Below, piece by piece: positions 49,114 to 59,866 of a DNA stretch of 64,000 nt. Source of the stretch: Botryotinia globosa (lineage: Eukaryota > Ascomycota > Leotiomycetes > Helotiales > Sclerotiniaceae); NCBI GenBank assembly GCA_014898425.1, contig RCSZ01000009.1, forward strand, positions 1,302,001-1,366,000, in the 5' to 3' direction. Made by a program: the position numbers and the translations under genes. The notes beneath the pieces are model-generated. The model ran no database searches, was not told where the DNA came from, and worked only from the letters and a program-made list of their open reading frames with translations. The stretch's first letter is position 1. Each line of letters opens with the position of its first letter.

Positions 49114-49953
49114 ATGAATTTCATTACACGATATTCACACATGTATCTCCTCTGTCTCCTCTACATACCATCAGTCCTCGCAGACAATCCTCAAAGTAAC
49201 GCCTTCAGCGCCGAAGCCTCGTGTTATTCCCTCCCATATGGTGGATGGGGCTTCTTCTCCCACATCCTTACATATTACACCGTGATCGTCATGTGTTGCC
49301 ACAAGAGACCCGCCACACCGTGGATAGAATCCACTCCAGACAGCACATGGAACAAAGCAATCGCGATTGTAAAGCTTCTCTTTACACTCATACCAGCCAT
49401 CAAAACCATGATTACATGCAACCACGCCTGGTATACACCCTCTGCACTCCATCCCCTCTCGCGAAATTCTAACTCACCATTTCCCAGGCAATTTGAAACC
49501 ATTGCGGCAATGAAATTAGCTCTCTCGCTTACCTCGGGCTTCATCGCCATCTTCCCTTCTTTCTGGTGGCTCCTCCTCTATCTCCCCGGCGTCGTCGCCG
49601 GCACAGCCGGTACCATCTCTCTAGCCTCATCTAATTTCTCACCTCGAATGAGCACCATCACTGCGGTATTTGGGGGCGTGGGCTTGGCAATCGCCATCGC
49701 AACTGTATTCATCTCCTGCCTCCGGTTCTCGGGCAGAGAGAAAAACCCGTGTGGTACGGGTGCATTGATCGGACTTAGTGGATATGCGTCTTGCGTGCCG
49801 ATTTGCTTGGTTTTCGGTGCGCTGTATTCGGATTGGGTGTTGGCGATTGTGGCGGATAATTTGATGGGGTATCCATCTGGTCAGTCGAAGAGCGTGCAGG
49901 CGCTGTGGGTTTTGTATATGGTTGGGAAGAGATTGAATTTGTTGACGATTTGA
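49114..49953 (+). CDS. Multi-pass membrane protein of unknown function
   Basis: This is an unspliced 279-residue gene; the ATG at 49114 is preceded by a purine-rich leader (AGCCAAAATG). Residues 1-24 look like a signal peptide or first helix (MYLLCLLYIPSVLADN). Further hydrophobic segments are at about 45-62 (FFSHILTYYTVIVMCC), 87-104 (AIVKLLFTLIPAIKTMI), 130-150 (MKLALSLTSGFIAIFPSFWW), 150-170 (LLLYLPGVVAGTAGTISLA), 182-206 (TAVFGGVGLAIAIATVFISC) and 219-242 (LIGLSGYASCVPICLVFGAL). The N-terminal loop has paired Cys. I do not recognise a family. It resembles other ascomycete-only integral membrane proteins of similar length. Confidence 0.78.
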   Translation: MNFITRYSHMYLLCLLYIPSVLADNPQSNAFSAEASCYSLPYGGWGFFSHILTYYTVIVMCCHKRPATPWIESTPDSTWNKAIAIVKLLFTLIPAIKTMITCNHAWYTPSALHPLSRNSNSPFPRQFETIAAMKLALSLTSGFIAIFPSFWWLLLYLPGVVAGTAGTISLASSNFSPRMSTITAVFGGVGLAIAIATVFISCLRFSGREKNPCGTGALIGLSGYASCVPICLVFGALYSDWVLAIVADNLMGYPSGQSKSVQALWVLYMVGKRLNLLTI

Positions 49954-50524
49954 GAGAGTGGGTGATTATAGGTGGTTGACGGGAAGAGGGAATCTCTAAT
50001 GATTGTGGTAAGGTTTGGTATTCTGATTCGAACTAGTTCTTATTTGGGTAAATAGTCATGAATAAAGTTGTCATTAATTTGAAACTCAATCCAGTATTCA
50101 TTTGTCTCATTGAGATGAGGATCTGGAGATCCAGATGCGCAATGAAATCTTCGCAAATCTATAATCTCGCGAACGCTACCACCCTAACATTGGTATAGTC
50201 AGATCTTGAGTGTATTTATCAAAAAGCTCAAATTATTGAGTTTCGTCAACCGTTGAAATATCTTGCTAGGTCTATTCGATGTGTCGCCTCCTCCCCATCA
50301 CGAAAATTTCATTTCGCAATGGGCACCCTCCTGTATTTCGCTAATCAGTATCTTCACTCCAAGGTTGAAGCAAAGTTGCTGGGAGGAGAAATCTTCACGA
50401 GTAGTCACAAAATGAAGGTAAATTCTGGAATATCCCAAGCAAACTTGATTTAACACGCTCCTCATAACATATCGAATTCTTCAATACCCCAGACCTCTCT
50501 ATAAACCCACAATCCTTCTTCCTC
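49954..50524. other. Convergent intergenic region
   Basis: This is 570 bp between two convergent stops with no gene. It contains a short palindrome (ATCTGGAGATCCAGAT) near 50120. Confidence 0.5.
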
Positions 50525-51155
50525 TCACGCAACCCACAATCCCTTTTCCTTATGCCATTCCTCGATACTAAACTCCCCATATCCCTCATAAACATTCTTC
50601 TTTCCCTCCGGCCACCTAACATATTCCGGCTTACTATCCCCCTTCACACAGACCATTTCCTCTGCAATTGGTAGTTCCGTATCAATTGCACTTGCAAAAG
50701 GATGAATTAGCTCCGGCCATGTTTTGTCCCAGAGCCAGAGCATCGATGCACATTCGGTGCAGAAATTGCGTTCGGATGTACATTTTTTTGCGGTAGGTTT
50801 GCCACGGTCGGCGGTTGCAGTGTATTTTCTAGGGGAGGTTAGAGCAAGGAGAAGAAATAATATAGAGAAAGGGAGGAAAGGTAGGAAAGGGAGAAAGAAG
50901 TACTTGATGTGTTCTTTGCCCTTGGTAATCTCGAGGGTAGAGGCAATACCGCCTAGATTAACGCATCCACCATAACCCCCACATTTGCGACAGATGGAAC
51001 AAGCGCAGAGTTGGTATGGAACGGGAGTCTGGGATTGAAGAGAAAACTCTACGAGGCCGCATTGGCAGCTTCCTTCCAATTTCCTGAGGTAGATATTAGC
51101 ACGGTGGTTTAGAGCTTCGAAGAGGGATAATTTGAATGGGGACCTGCATTGGCAT
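50525..51155 (-). CDS. GFA-family zinc protein (CENP-V/glutathione-dependent formaldehyde-activating enzyme-like)
   Basis: This is a small zinc-binding beta-fold protein of the GFA/CENP-V family. Some members bind the glutathione-formaldehyde adduct; most fungal paralogues are uncharacterised. The proposed exons are 51155-51148, 51083-50904 and 50828-50525, giving 163 residues. Zinc motifs are EGSCQCG, CACSICRKCGG and NFCTECAS, the expected CxC, CxxCRxCxG and CxxC arrangement. Intron 50903-50829 (GTACTT...CTAG) is canonical. For the first intron, only a GC donor (AAT|GCAGGT...CTCAG, 51147-51084) gives the right phase, yielding MPMKLEGSCQCG, an ordinary GFA start. The GT at 51143 is out of phase. 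Divergent from COX19. Confidence 0.82.
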
Positions 51156-51410
51156 TTTGAGTACTTGAGGCAATATATGAGATTAGACTAGTTAATAAAA
51201 AAGCTATTTGTAAGTATTAATATGGATTTTTCAATATGAATTTATCACTACAAATGTCATCGATGTTGACCCCTCATTAGAGCTCCAAAAGCTTACGTCA
51301 TAAATCCGGGGTAAAATTATCGGAACAATAGAAAATCCTTCTCCGATCAAGTGCATGCAAATTATCGATAACATCGAATCATTTCCACAGTAAAACACGC
51401 ATCAACAATC
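51156..51410. promoter_or_regulatory. Short divergent promoter between the GFA gene and COX19
   Basis: A 255-bp AT-rich interval separates the two divergent ATGs, so both promoters must overlap or be compact. No TATA element can be named with confidence. Confidence 0.5.
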
Positions 51411-52033
51411 ATGAGTACATTTGGAAGCCCGGGTGGGCGCATGGTCAATAACAAACCTTCGCCGTATGTTACTCTCATGATTTTCTGGTTTGTGATTTAT
51501 TCCCGCAAAGAGAGAACTAACAATTGGATTGGGAATACAGACCAGAAAGAGGAAGTTTTCCGTTGGATCATGATGGTATGGATCACTCTTTTTACGTGGA
51601 TACGGATTCACGAGTGTGCAAATCGAAATGCCTTTGAACTGTGGAATGTCAGAACTATATACTAATACGACAATGCGAGTACAGGCGAATGCAAATCAGT
51701 AATGCAAAGTTATCTCAACTGTATGAAGAAGGTTCGAGGCATGAATGATCCAGAATGTAGAGATCTGGCGAAATCATATTTGTCGTGTCGGATGGATAGG
51801 TGGGTCACTGCCTATGATACATATTCTGGGTTGGAAATTGGGATATGGATGAGGGTCTAAGATATTGAGGACTAATGATTGGGATGTGCTGTAGGAATTT
51901 GATGGCGAAAGACGAATTCAAGAACTTGGGGTTCGCAGATGAAAGCTCAGAGACGAAGGGTGCGGATAAGAAGGATGATGCAAAAGAGGGTGGCGACGAT
52001 GCAAACAAACATAAGAACGAGCTAAGGTGGTGA
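51411..52033 (+). CDS. COX19: Cytochrome c oxidase assembly protein COX19
   Basis: This is a mitochondrial intermembrane-space twin-CX9C protein, imported by Mia40, that helps copper delivery and redox regulation of Cox11 during cytochrome oxidase assembly. Four exons are 51411-51463, 51541-51575, 51685-51799 and 51895-52033 (introns all GT-AG, phases match), giving 113 residues. The sequence opens MSTFGSPGGRMVNNKPSPPE and continues RGSFPLDHDGECK, diagnostic for Cox19. The two CX9C helices are C-KSVMQSYLN-C and C-RDLAKSYLS-C, followed by RMDRNLMAKDEFKNLGF. A charged Lys/Asp/Glu-rich tail follows. The 35-nt second exon is unusually small but in phase. Confidence 0.95.
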
Positions 52034-53097
52034 GCGTGGTTGTGGATTGGTTCGAGGCGAGCTGAAAGGGAACGAAGGAAATACTAGGCGATAGGGAGGA
52101 GGAATCTTATCATCATCTGTAAAACTACAGCATTGGGTCGGCGTTTTTGGGTGGAGCTATAGGAGGGATGTCTGTCAAAATGTTTGAATAAAATGCCAAG
52201 GAGATTTACTTCCACACCTGCAAGGGAACATTGTTTCGATTACATCGACATTCCATTCTGTTTTCCATTCTGTTTTCCATTTGATTGTGCTGATAGTCGT
52301 ATTTCAGTTTCATTGCTATTCTAAACCCGAATGTCGCTCATGTGTTGCTTTGGAATTGACACCGCCATAGGGTCTAGATTCTAGCCATCATAATTATGAT
52401 CTGCTATGTTGTCCAACAAGCCGAAGGTTCAAACGCAATATTTTCAAGTGCGAGGCCGTCAACAAGTGTAGACGGTAGATATTTTATTTGCCAAAGCCCT
52501 CTGTCATATGGAGTCGAAGGTCAAAATATGTACTTATCCATTTCTGTCATGTCCAACAGGCAATCCAACTCGAACCTGTTCAAGATGTAGATCGGAGGAC
52601 TTCACGAAGGATTGTGGAAGTCTGATAATCTTGGTTTACTGGGGGATAAATAACGGGTTTAGCATACCGAATAGTTATGAGGACTATTTCTCCCAATTTT
52701 CAGTTTGCAATGATATGTTTTGGATGTGTTTGCCAGCTGAAGAAACCGTCAATATTCGAGTGTCACACTGATCAGCCATATTCAATTACTTTCTTTCAGA
52801 CTTTATTATGTATGCATCATAATACTGTAAGATTGGATTTTTGGTCGAGCAATAATAGCTCTAATAAATTCATGCAAAAATGGAATATTAGGGAAGCGTG
52901 AAGTAATTACGGTGAAGGGGGGCTACCATCCTCAAGTACTTGGGGATAGCTCCATCATCAAAACGACCCTAAATAGACAAACTCAAATAGCAGTGAACCA
53001 ATGAAACTTCCACCCAAACTCCCAGAATGAACATAGCTTGTCTTGCCGTGCTGGTGGCTCTTGACCATGCGACTATAGCAAATGAACAGTCTCAGAC
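52034..53097. other. Intergenic region
   Basis: This is about 1.06 kb between COX19 and the coiled-coil gene. The frames are short with no domain. Its left part is probably the COX19 3' UTR. Confidence 0.5.
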
Positions 53098-53892
53098 TTA
53101 ACTAATCCCTGGTAACGGTTTACGAGCACGTCTCGTAGTGTTACCGGTATTAATTGGTTGAGGAACCAGCGTATCACTTCTCGGCTCGCTGCTCTGCCTT
53201 TGAGAATTATCTTCTGCAAGAATAGATCGTGCTCTCTCATGTGTTGCTTTGAGTTCCCTAGACTTTGAAATAAGGTCCTTTACTACTTCAGTCTTATTCG
53301 GATTCTTCTGACAATTATGCGTTTGCAGAATTTTACTATATCGATCGACGGTGGACTTTAAATCATTCTCGATTTTCTCCATTCTTCTCGTGGTCTCCCA
53401 TATCTCAGGCGAACACCCATTCGCTTCTTCAAATGCTTTTTCATAAGCCGTTATACCCCCTTCTCTCAGCACCAGTCTTTCTTCCTTGAGATCTTTTTCT
53501 GTATTCTTGATGTGTTCCACAATCTTCCTGTGGGGATATTTTTTGAGATGCTCCTCGATTTTTTCCATGTATCCACCTATCTTGGCGCCCCCGTTCAGCG
53601 ATGCATTGCTCTCGCGTAACCTTCGCAAATGATCTAGTAATTTCGGTAAGATAATACCAACATCTTCCGCCAATCCGGGCATGTCTGCAAAACGGCTGAG
53701 GATAGGTTTAAGATACCCCAGCTGATTTTGATATCTGGACGTTATGTCAGATCGAGGACTTTTGCAGTTGTCTTGAGATGAAGCTCTCGAACCTCCCCTC
53801 GATGCCTTTTTTTTATCATCTCGATTATCTCGACCATCTTGATCATTTCTCCCCTCTTTGCCTTTAAGATGAAAGGGGTTTTTGTTAAACAT
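53098..53892 (-). CDS. Hypothetical coiled-coil protein
   Basis: This is a single open frame of 264 residues from the first true ATG (MFNKNPFHLKGKEGRN). Residues 1-55 are highly charged and Ser/Lys/Asp-rich (DKKKASRGGSRASS). Residues about 65-230 are predicted largely helical with long Glu/Lys heptad-like stretches (KIEEHLKKYPHRKIVEHIKNTEKDLKEERL, MEKIENDLKSTVDRYSKIL). The tail is Arg/Pro/Ser-rich (NTTRRARKPLPGIS). There is no signal peptide, membrane helix or recognised domain. Codon use looks ordinary. It diverges from the small spliced unknown gene 120 bp away. Function unknown. Confidence 0.62.
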   Translation of the reverse strand: MFNKNPFHLKGKEGRNDQDGRDNRDDKKKASRGGSRASSQDNCKSPRSDITSRYQNQLGYLKPILSRFADMPGLAEDVGIILPKLLDHLRRLRESNASLNGGAKIGGYMEKIEEHLKKYPHRKIVEHIKNTEKDLKEERLVLREGGITAYEKAFEEANGCSPEIWETTRRMEKIENDLKSTVDRYSKILQTHNCQKNPNKTEVVKDLISKSRELKATHERARSILAEDNSQRQSSEPRSDTLVPQPINTGNTTRRARKPLPGIS

Positions 53893-54012
53893 TGCTTTAC
53901 TCCCCAAAAACAAAGCTGCTTAATGCAATGGATTGAAAAATTTGAATAACAATTTATGCACACAGCTATATTGAATTGCATCGGGAGAGGGTTTAATAAC
54001 TAAATCGTTTAG

Positions 54013-54389
54013 GTGTATGTTCCAACAGATTCTGACAGTGCTGGGAACGAATTTTCAAACCTAAAACCTCTAGAGGTATACGCACCGGTGCCTAGACCTA
54101 TAGTACAGCCTTGGGACTTTTATGAGACCGGTTATCACAGATTGTTGCCGCCAGCGCTTACGGCCCCGTTGAGGTCGCTTGTGGTCCATCGCTAGACTAC
54201 AGCGGTACACAGGAGTGGGTTAAAGGAAGATTTGGTGCCATGGAAAAAGAATATAGAAGTATGAAGAGTTATTGGCTAGAGAAATTTGAAGATGAAATGG
54301 TGTTGGAGTCTATAAAAGATATAAAGTTACTAGAATTTAGAAGATTACAGACATGGGTACCGAGTAAAATGGACTTTGTTGTTATATAG
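54013..54389 (+). CDS. Small spliced gene or gene fragment, unknown; 5' end unresolved
   Basis: Two segments join in phase 0: 54013-54075 (21 codons, ending SNLKPLE) and 54141-54389. They are linked by a 65-nt GTATAC...CACAG intron. The product of the second segment begins IVAASAYGPVEVACGPSLDY and ends WVPSKMDFVVI, with a mixed-charge amphipathic middle (MEKEYRSMKSYWLEKFEDEM) that looks like real protein. The first codon follows CGTTTAG with an upstream TAACTAA branch-like sequence, so 54013 is probably an exon start, and the initiator ATG must lie further upstream. None is obvious before the divergent coiled-coil gene. It could be a small gene with a tiny first exon or a relic. No family recognised. 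Confidence 0.45.
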
Positions 54390-54860
54390 AAAAGCTTCCT
54401 GCACTTATTACAAATTAGATTTGATATTAGATTTAACATATTGATTATCACAATAGTAAGTTCAACGATAATCGGATCTTACTCCCTTCCACCCTCGCTT
54501 AGTAAAAAGGATTTTTACCATAGAGAACAAATCACGAGAGTCTGATTTCGAGTTCCCAACTTGGGCCATGATGGTCGTACTCAAGAACTGCTGCCTTGTC
54601 TGCTTCGATGGTGAAAACAGTGTGAAAAAAAGCCAGACTCAAGTTGGTTAAGTAGTAAGGTTGTGAACGCCGAGAAGTAAAATTCACATGCAATATTTCC
54701 GACTAGGAATTTACGGTAAATTAATGTCAAAAGTAGGTCCAATTCTCGAACCTGTCCCAAGCTCCAAATCTCCCTACCAGCCTATGATCACTAAAATGGT
54801 ACAATTACGGGTATCTCCATTTCATCTTTTCAACCCATTACGCCGACTCTTTGAGCAATC
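54390..54860. other. Intergenic region right of the small unknown gene
   Basis: This is 470 bp between the small plus-strand gene and the seipin stop. No gene is seen. Confidence 0.5.
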
Positions 54861-56238
54861 TCACAATCCATTCGCCTGACCACCTCGACTTCTCCTTCGA
54901 GTGAGCCGGGCCGTGCCTCCAGTACCACCTTCACTAAAACTTGTGCCCAGGCCAGAATCACTTCTCCTACCAGCTTGCCAACTCCCTTCCCCGTCTTCAT
55001 CTTCATCGTCCGCATCCCCTCCAAGCGGCAGAATCACTGCCTCTTCCAATATTTTTTCTTCCTCTTCCTCTTCTTTATTGATGCCTACCGGTGGATATAT
55101 TAATGGCATTTGACCCCTTACAGTTGGAAATGTTCTCGGAGTATCTGAAAGATCTGGCTCATCATCCGTTGCCTCTTCTTTGATTGCCTCTTCATTTTTC
55201 GCAATCTCTTGTCCCTTTCCAACCCTTTCTTTCTCCCTTCCCCCAAAAAATAACTTCAGGATTGCCCATCCAAAAACACACCCTAGCATTTCCGTCCCCC
55301 AAAATGCGCCCACTCCGATGATCGCACTGCTAATCCTCCAATTCCACATCCACCACCGTAGTCCACTTAATTTCGCTCTCATAAATATCCTGCATGCATA
55401 TATTTGTACTTCGCCCGAATCTTTCTCAATGACCACTTCCACTGCACTTGGTATATTCTTGTTTCCTCTTGGAAAACTAACCCCTTCCGCCATTTGCACA
55501 GTAATTTTCTCGTCTTCTCTTTTCCATCCGAGCACATACAGTGGTGCATTTACCAGCTTGCCCAATCCAGATACCAACTCACTTTCGTACGTCAGAATTG
55601 TAGGTCGCCGGGAAGAGAAAAGTACATCTTCATTCTTAGTAATCCTTGACAGAGGTAGTAGATGTTCGACGCCTGGTATCAAGCCAGGGGTTTTATAATT
55701 AGGTCCTAGGAAGTTCACATGTATCATAAAATTCCCGGCTCTCAGGTTCAGTGGAGAACGTGGCATGTGTAGTTCGAGTTGAATATCGTATCCTTGACGT
55801 GTTACAAGGGAGTTATCTAGATGTACAATGCCGTGTGGATGCTGGCCTGGTCTGCATTTGTTCCCGCGTTAGTATATCTCGTAGTCATTTATTTATTACG
55901 TCCACAGCAATACCGACCACAGGGCTTTTTAAATGAAATGATATACGCACGCAAATTGTAACCAAACCCTCCTTTCCACCCCAAGTGCTGGCACCCAGCT
56001 CCAATATAATCCCGCATAAGCTACCACAGCAAACCCAAACAACACAAGTGATGTCGAAACAAATAATATAGTATTGAGGTATGTTTTGCGCGCCGGTTTC
56101 GAGGTCGCGATCGCAATCGGCTTACGAATTATGGTATCCTATTTGCAGATGTATGGTTAGCAATCTGAAAATGGGAAATGGAATAAGTTTGTAGGAGTAA
56201 AGCTGGTGCGCGGTGATGAGACTGGGAATAATTACCAT
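54861..56238 (-). CDS. Seipin homologue (ER lipid-droplet biogenesis)
   Basis: Seipin (Sei1/Fld1/BSCL2) forms ER rings at lipid-droplet contact sites. Exons are 56238-56236 (the ATG only), 56138-55951 and 55851-54861, with canonical introns 56235-56139 and 55950-55852, giving 393 residues starting MDTIIRKPIAIA. TM1 is at about 22-48 (LNTILFVSTSLVLFGFAVVAYAGLYW), followed by the lumenal beta-sandwich. This has the typical GYDIQLELHMPRSP and NLRAGNFMIHVNFLG core, then SELVSGLGKLVNAPLYVLGW. TM2 is at about 237-266 (SSAIIGVGAFWGTEMLGCVF). The C-terminal cytosolic tail is acidic with a poly-Glu run and Ser/Gly-rich stretches. The ATG lies immediately before the intron; the only other upstream ATG runs into a stop after seven codons. 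It diverges from the IMPACT-type gene. Confidence 0.9.
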
Positions 56239-56693
56239 TGTTATGGGTGAACTTGATATTGCATTACATTATTTGTGATAAGAACCAATATGAGAACATG
56301 GAAGTCTTTGAAGTGCAGCTTGACGCGAATGCGCGTTCCGCTGTGAGGTTGGTGGGCGATGTTTACAAGACAACGCTTGTGTGGGATAATGACGTCGGCT
56401 CCAAGTAACCCCTGCGCTTAGCTTGTGATAAACTCCCGGTGAGCTCAGTTCCTGATGGTAATCTTGTGAATTTGACTGCAATTACGATCTTACCTGGGAT
56501 ACGTCGAGAACTCACAAAATTAAATAAAAACTTGCCAAACTGGACCTTTAATAACGATGAACTGTTAAAACACATACACGACCTGTATGATTCCCCACCT
56601 TGAATAGTCTCATTACTGTCGCAAACAATCAAGCTCACAAATCTTCATCTGCGCCATACAATAAACTCGAACAAACGCAACGCTCTGGGCACA
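56239..56693. promoter_or_regulatory. Divergent promoter of seipin and the IMPACT-family gene
   Basis: A 455-bp interval separates the two start codons. No sequence element can be identified with certainty. Confidence 0.45.
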
Positions 56694-58199
56694 ATGGCTT
56701 CCCAAGCTGACATGCAAGACCTTCTCCGTCTGCTCACAACCGGCCGTAATAAAGTCCCAATGCTTACAGCAATGCAACGAGTTAAAGCCCTACAAATGGC
56801 ATCCATAAACCCCTCCATTTCAGTCGTCGCATCCACGCCTCTTGACACTCTCCAGTCCGCGCTTTCTCTTGATGAGAAAGCTACGAAGTCTCTAATTACT
56901 GTTTGTAAGAATGCTAGTAAAACTGCAAGCAAACGACCCGCGAGCGAGACTGATGCCGCAAGTAAAGGAGCGGCGAAACGAGTCAAAACATTCGAATCGG
57001 CATATTCTTTGCCAGTCGAACAAACGGAGGAGGAGTTAGAGAAGAGTCTGGAGCTACCAGAAATTGTGAGAGATGAAGAGAGGATTGAGAAGACTACTAT
57101 TTATACGAATAGAGCACCTCTAGTATTGGCATGGACATTGCAATTATTGAAGTATACGATGCCGGGGCAGGGGCTAAGTGGGAGATTCAGTTTGGCGCAG
57201 GCGCTGGTTAGTGCGAACAGTAAGAGTAAAGCAGAGAGCTTAGGTCTGAAAGGGAAAGGGAAGGATGAGGATGAAGGGAAAGGATGGCCTAGGGTAAAGA
57301 TCATGGGAAGAGAGATCGGCGTCTTGAAGAGAGGAGGCTATGAAGGGCCGGAGGAAATCAAAGGAGAGAGTGAAGTTAAGAAGGAAGAAGACAATATTGC
57401 GGTTAAAAACGACTTGAATGATGAATGGGCCGTCTCCACACCCATAACATCTAAGGGTTCAACGTTCATTGCTCGCTCGATATCTGTATCTTCATCCAGT
57501 CAAGCTCGCACCCATCTTCAAACTCTCCTTAAGGATACCTCCATCTCGAATGCAAGCCATAATATTACAGCCTTCCGTGTTCAAGGTGGACATGGAATCA
57601 TCGAAGATTGTAAAGACGATGGCGAATCAGGTGGCGGCAAATATATCCTGGGAGTGCTTCAAAATAACAATATAGTTGGGGTTCTGCTTGTTGTCTCAAG
57701 ATGGTATGGAGGTGTTATGTTAGGGCCTGACCGCTGGCGGATCATGTCACAAGTTTCTAATGATGCATTGTCACAACGCTTAAGAGTCGCGGGAAACATC
57801 AGAGGAGGAGAACAATTATGGGGACTAGATATTGAAGCTATTAGTTCGTCAGGTGGAGGAAGCATACCTATTCATAGGCCTGAGGGAGCGAGAAAATACA
57901 TCCTAAATGCCTTTGCTTCGCCACCCGCAGATGAGAACGATGAGAGAAGAAAGGGCAAAAAGAAGAAAACTGCGAAAACTTTAGCTGAAGAAAAAGAAAA
58001 CAATCTAGGATTGCTGATGGGAGCACTAGATTTGTTGTTTGAAAGTTGGGTGGAGCATATCGGAAAGGAGGAGTTGGATAGGAGAGCTTGGGGATGGTAT
58101 GTGCAGGTTAGACCAGAGGTGGAGAGTGGTGTTGCAGGGTGGGGTGGAAAAGGGGTTGTAAAGTTGAGTGACATATTGGCATTAAGGAGGAACTCGTGA
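56694..58199 (+). CDS. IMPACT/UPF0029-domain protein
   Basis: This is an intronless gene of 501 residues starting MASQADMQDLLRLL. Residues 1-75 form a helical N-terminal segment with a Lys/Ala linker (ASKRPASETDAASKGAAKRVK). A charged Lys/Glu-rich middle contains WPRVKIMGREIGVLKRGGYEG. Residues about 248-385 match the UPF0029/IMPACT N-terminal fold: GSTFIARS, then HNITAFRV, VVSRWYGGVMLGPDRW and VSNDAL. In yeast Yih1/IMPACT this fold binds Gcn1 and dampens Gcn2. Here the usual RWD domain is not visible, so the role is probably not identical. Residues 410-430 carry a Lys-rich tract, and the last 75 residues are an extra helical domain rich in Trp/Glu. Confident on the domain, not on function. 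Confidence 0.87.
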   Translation: MASQADMQDLLRLLTTGRNKVPMLTAMQRVKALQMASINPSISVVASTPLDTLQSALSLDEKATKSLITVCKNASKTASKRPASETDAASKGAAKRVKTFESAYSLPVEQTEEELEKSLELPEIVRDEERIEKTTIYTNRAPLVLAWTLQLLKYTMPGQGLSGRFSLAQALVSANSKSKAESLGLKGKGKDEDEGKGWPRVKIMGREIGVLKRGGYEGPEEIKGESEVKKEEDNIAVKNDLNDEWAVSTPITSKGSTFIARSISVSSSSQARTHLQTLLKDTSISNASHNITAFRVQGGHGIIEDCKDDGESGGGKYILGVLQNNNIVGVLLVVSRWYGGVMLGPDRWRIMSQVSNDALSQRLRVAGNIRGGEQLWGLDIEAISSSGGGSIPIHRPEGARKYILNAFASPPADENDERRKGKKKKTAKTLAEEKENNLGLLMGALDLLFESWVEHIGKEELDRRAWGWYVQVRPEVESGVAGWGGKGVVKLSDILALRRNS

Positions 58200-59866
58200 G
58201 ATCGGTAAACTAGTGAGTAGATTCCTCTTGCTATGATTGATACTCTGTGAGAAGAATGCGCATCAACAATGGCGTGAACAACTCTTGTTAATGAAAATAC
58301 CTCTTTGGTTCTAGCTAGCTAACTCTGCACCCACAATCTGTGTATTTTATACTGGTACCTTTCCCTCCTATCTGTTTCGTCATAGGAAACAGTTCTTCAA
58401 TTCCCATCTTATATTCTGGACTGAGTTTACAATTTACCGGATTGCAAGACAGCATAACGGTCAAGTAGTCTACCACCTATAGCAGAATGCAAATTGAAAG
58501 CGACGACTTTCATATGTTTACTGTGTGGTAACTGTCTACTAACTAGATGTTTGCTTAGCGCTCCAGTTTGAACTTCTGTAGCTCTTTCACGAATGATGAA
58601 TCTTGACCGTGCTTGCGCTCGCACTCGCGCTACCAACATGAAGCATATCCAATGTCACTGAGATGGCGTTGAATGGCCTTGGCGCAACCGAGCCTAGCTC
58701 ATACCTAGTAACAAGTTCATCTCACCTCGTTATTATTTCAAGAGCTCCGCGGTAACGGTATAACTACCAGATTGGAGAGCCCGCGTTGGTCGCTAAAGAG
58801 GTGCCAGATTAACCTCGGTTAGGCTAGTAGCCTATATCTTCCTTCTGCTTTATTTCGACATTGAGATGTTGCAAAGCAGATAAACAATATTTTGTACCCT
58901 AAGGCAAGAGTTTAGCTTCAAGTTATTTAAGCAGCGGCTCCAGCTGGTGAAAGCGCCTCTCAATACAGATGCATCTATCAGTCTTTGACATTGACCTTCG
59001 TGGGAAAATCATTCGTTGTTGGCACGGAGTATTCTGAATCTAGAGGTGCCTCGTCCAAGCTCAGTAAGTTTGTATGCTGCACCTGTGTACATTCATCGAA
59101 TAGATTTATCATTTTAGTTTCATTCTGGGAAGAAGATGCTGTGAATTTATTGAAAATGTGAAACACGGATTTCTGTCCCCTTCTCAACTCCAACAACGGG
59201 GTGATCTTTATCCTAGTGGCTTTTCAATAACCATGGTTGGAGTTGTATTCTTTCTTCGAATCTGAATACCTGTCATTGTTTCCGCAATATTGAGTGAACG
59301 AATCATGATAAAATTGTGAATACCAGTCCCAGTAACTATCACTCTCACTAGTCATTATTTCCGTGATATCGAGTGAAGCGATCTTACAAAAATTCAATCA
59401 TAATATAGTTATGATTACCAACATCTATCGCCATCTTCAGCCATCATTTCCCCCAGATATTGAATGAATCAATTTGGTAGATTTTCGAATCATGATATGA
59501 ATCAATGCCCTGATAACTATTACTTAAAACCACAGCTGTGCTCGGAATCTCTCCCGCTTCCTTCTGTGGAAGTTCTCGCATTCACATGGAACACAGCGAA
59601 ACGTCCTCGAATCCAGCATTGTTTCTCAACTCAACACACCAACATATACGAATAAATAAGAATCGTTTTGGTCATGATACTGACTTCATCTTCACCCATC
59701 TCCACAAACATCAAATCAAATCGAATCAATCTGAGACTGCAGTGAGTATAAAGCAGAAAGTGAGTGACGATTTGTGATTTTAGATATCCCATATTCTTCG
59801 ATTTCCGGAACCGCTAGGCGAGGAGAATCAAGTAGTCCATCTCATACGTCTCAAGCGAACCCGTTA
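58200..59866. other. Intergenic region left of the MITE
   Basis: No supported gene. A pair of short similar blocks around 59268-59460 (a CGTGATATCGAGTGAA / CGCAATATTGAGTGAA type motif occurring three times, each followed by ATCATG or ATCTTA) suggests a small decayed tandem repeat. Confidence 0.5.
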
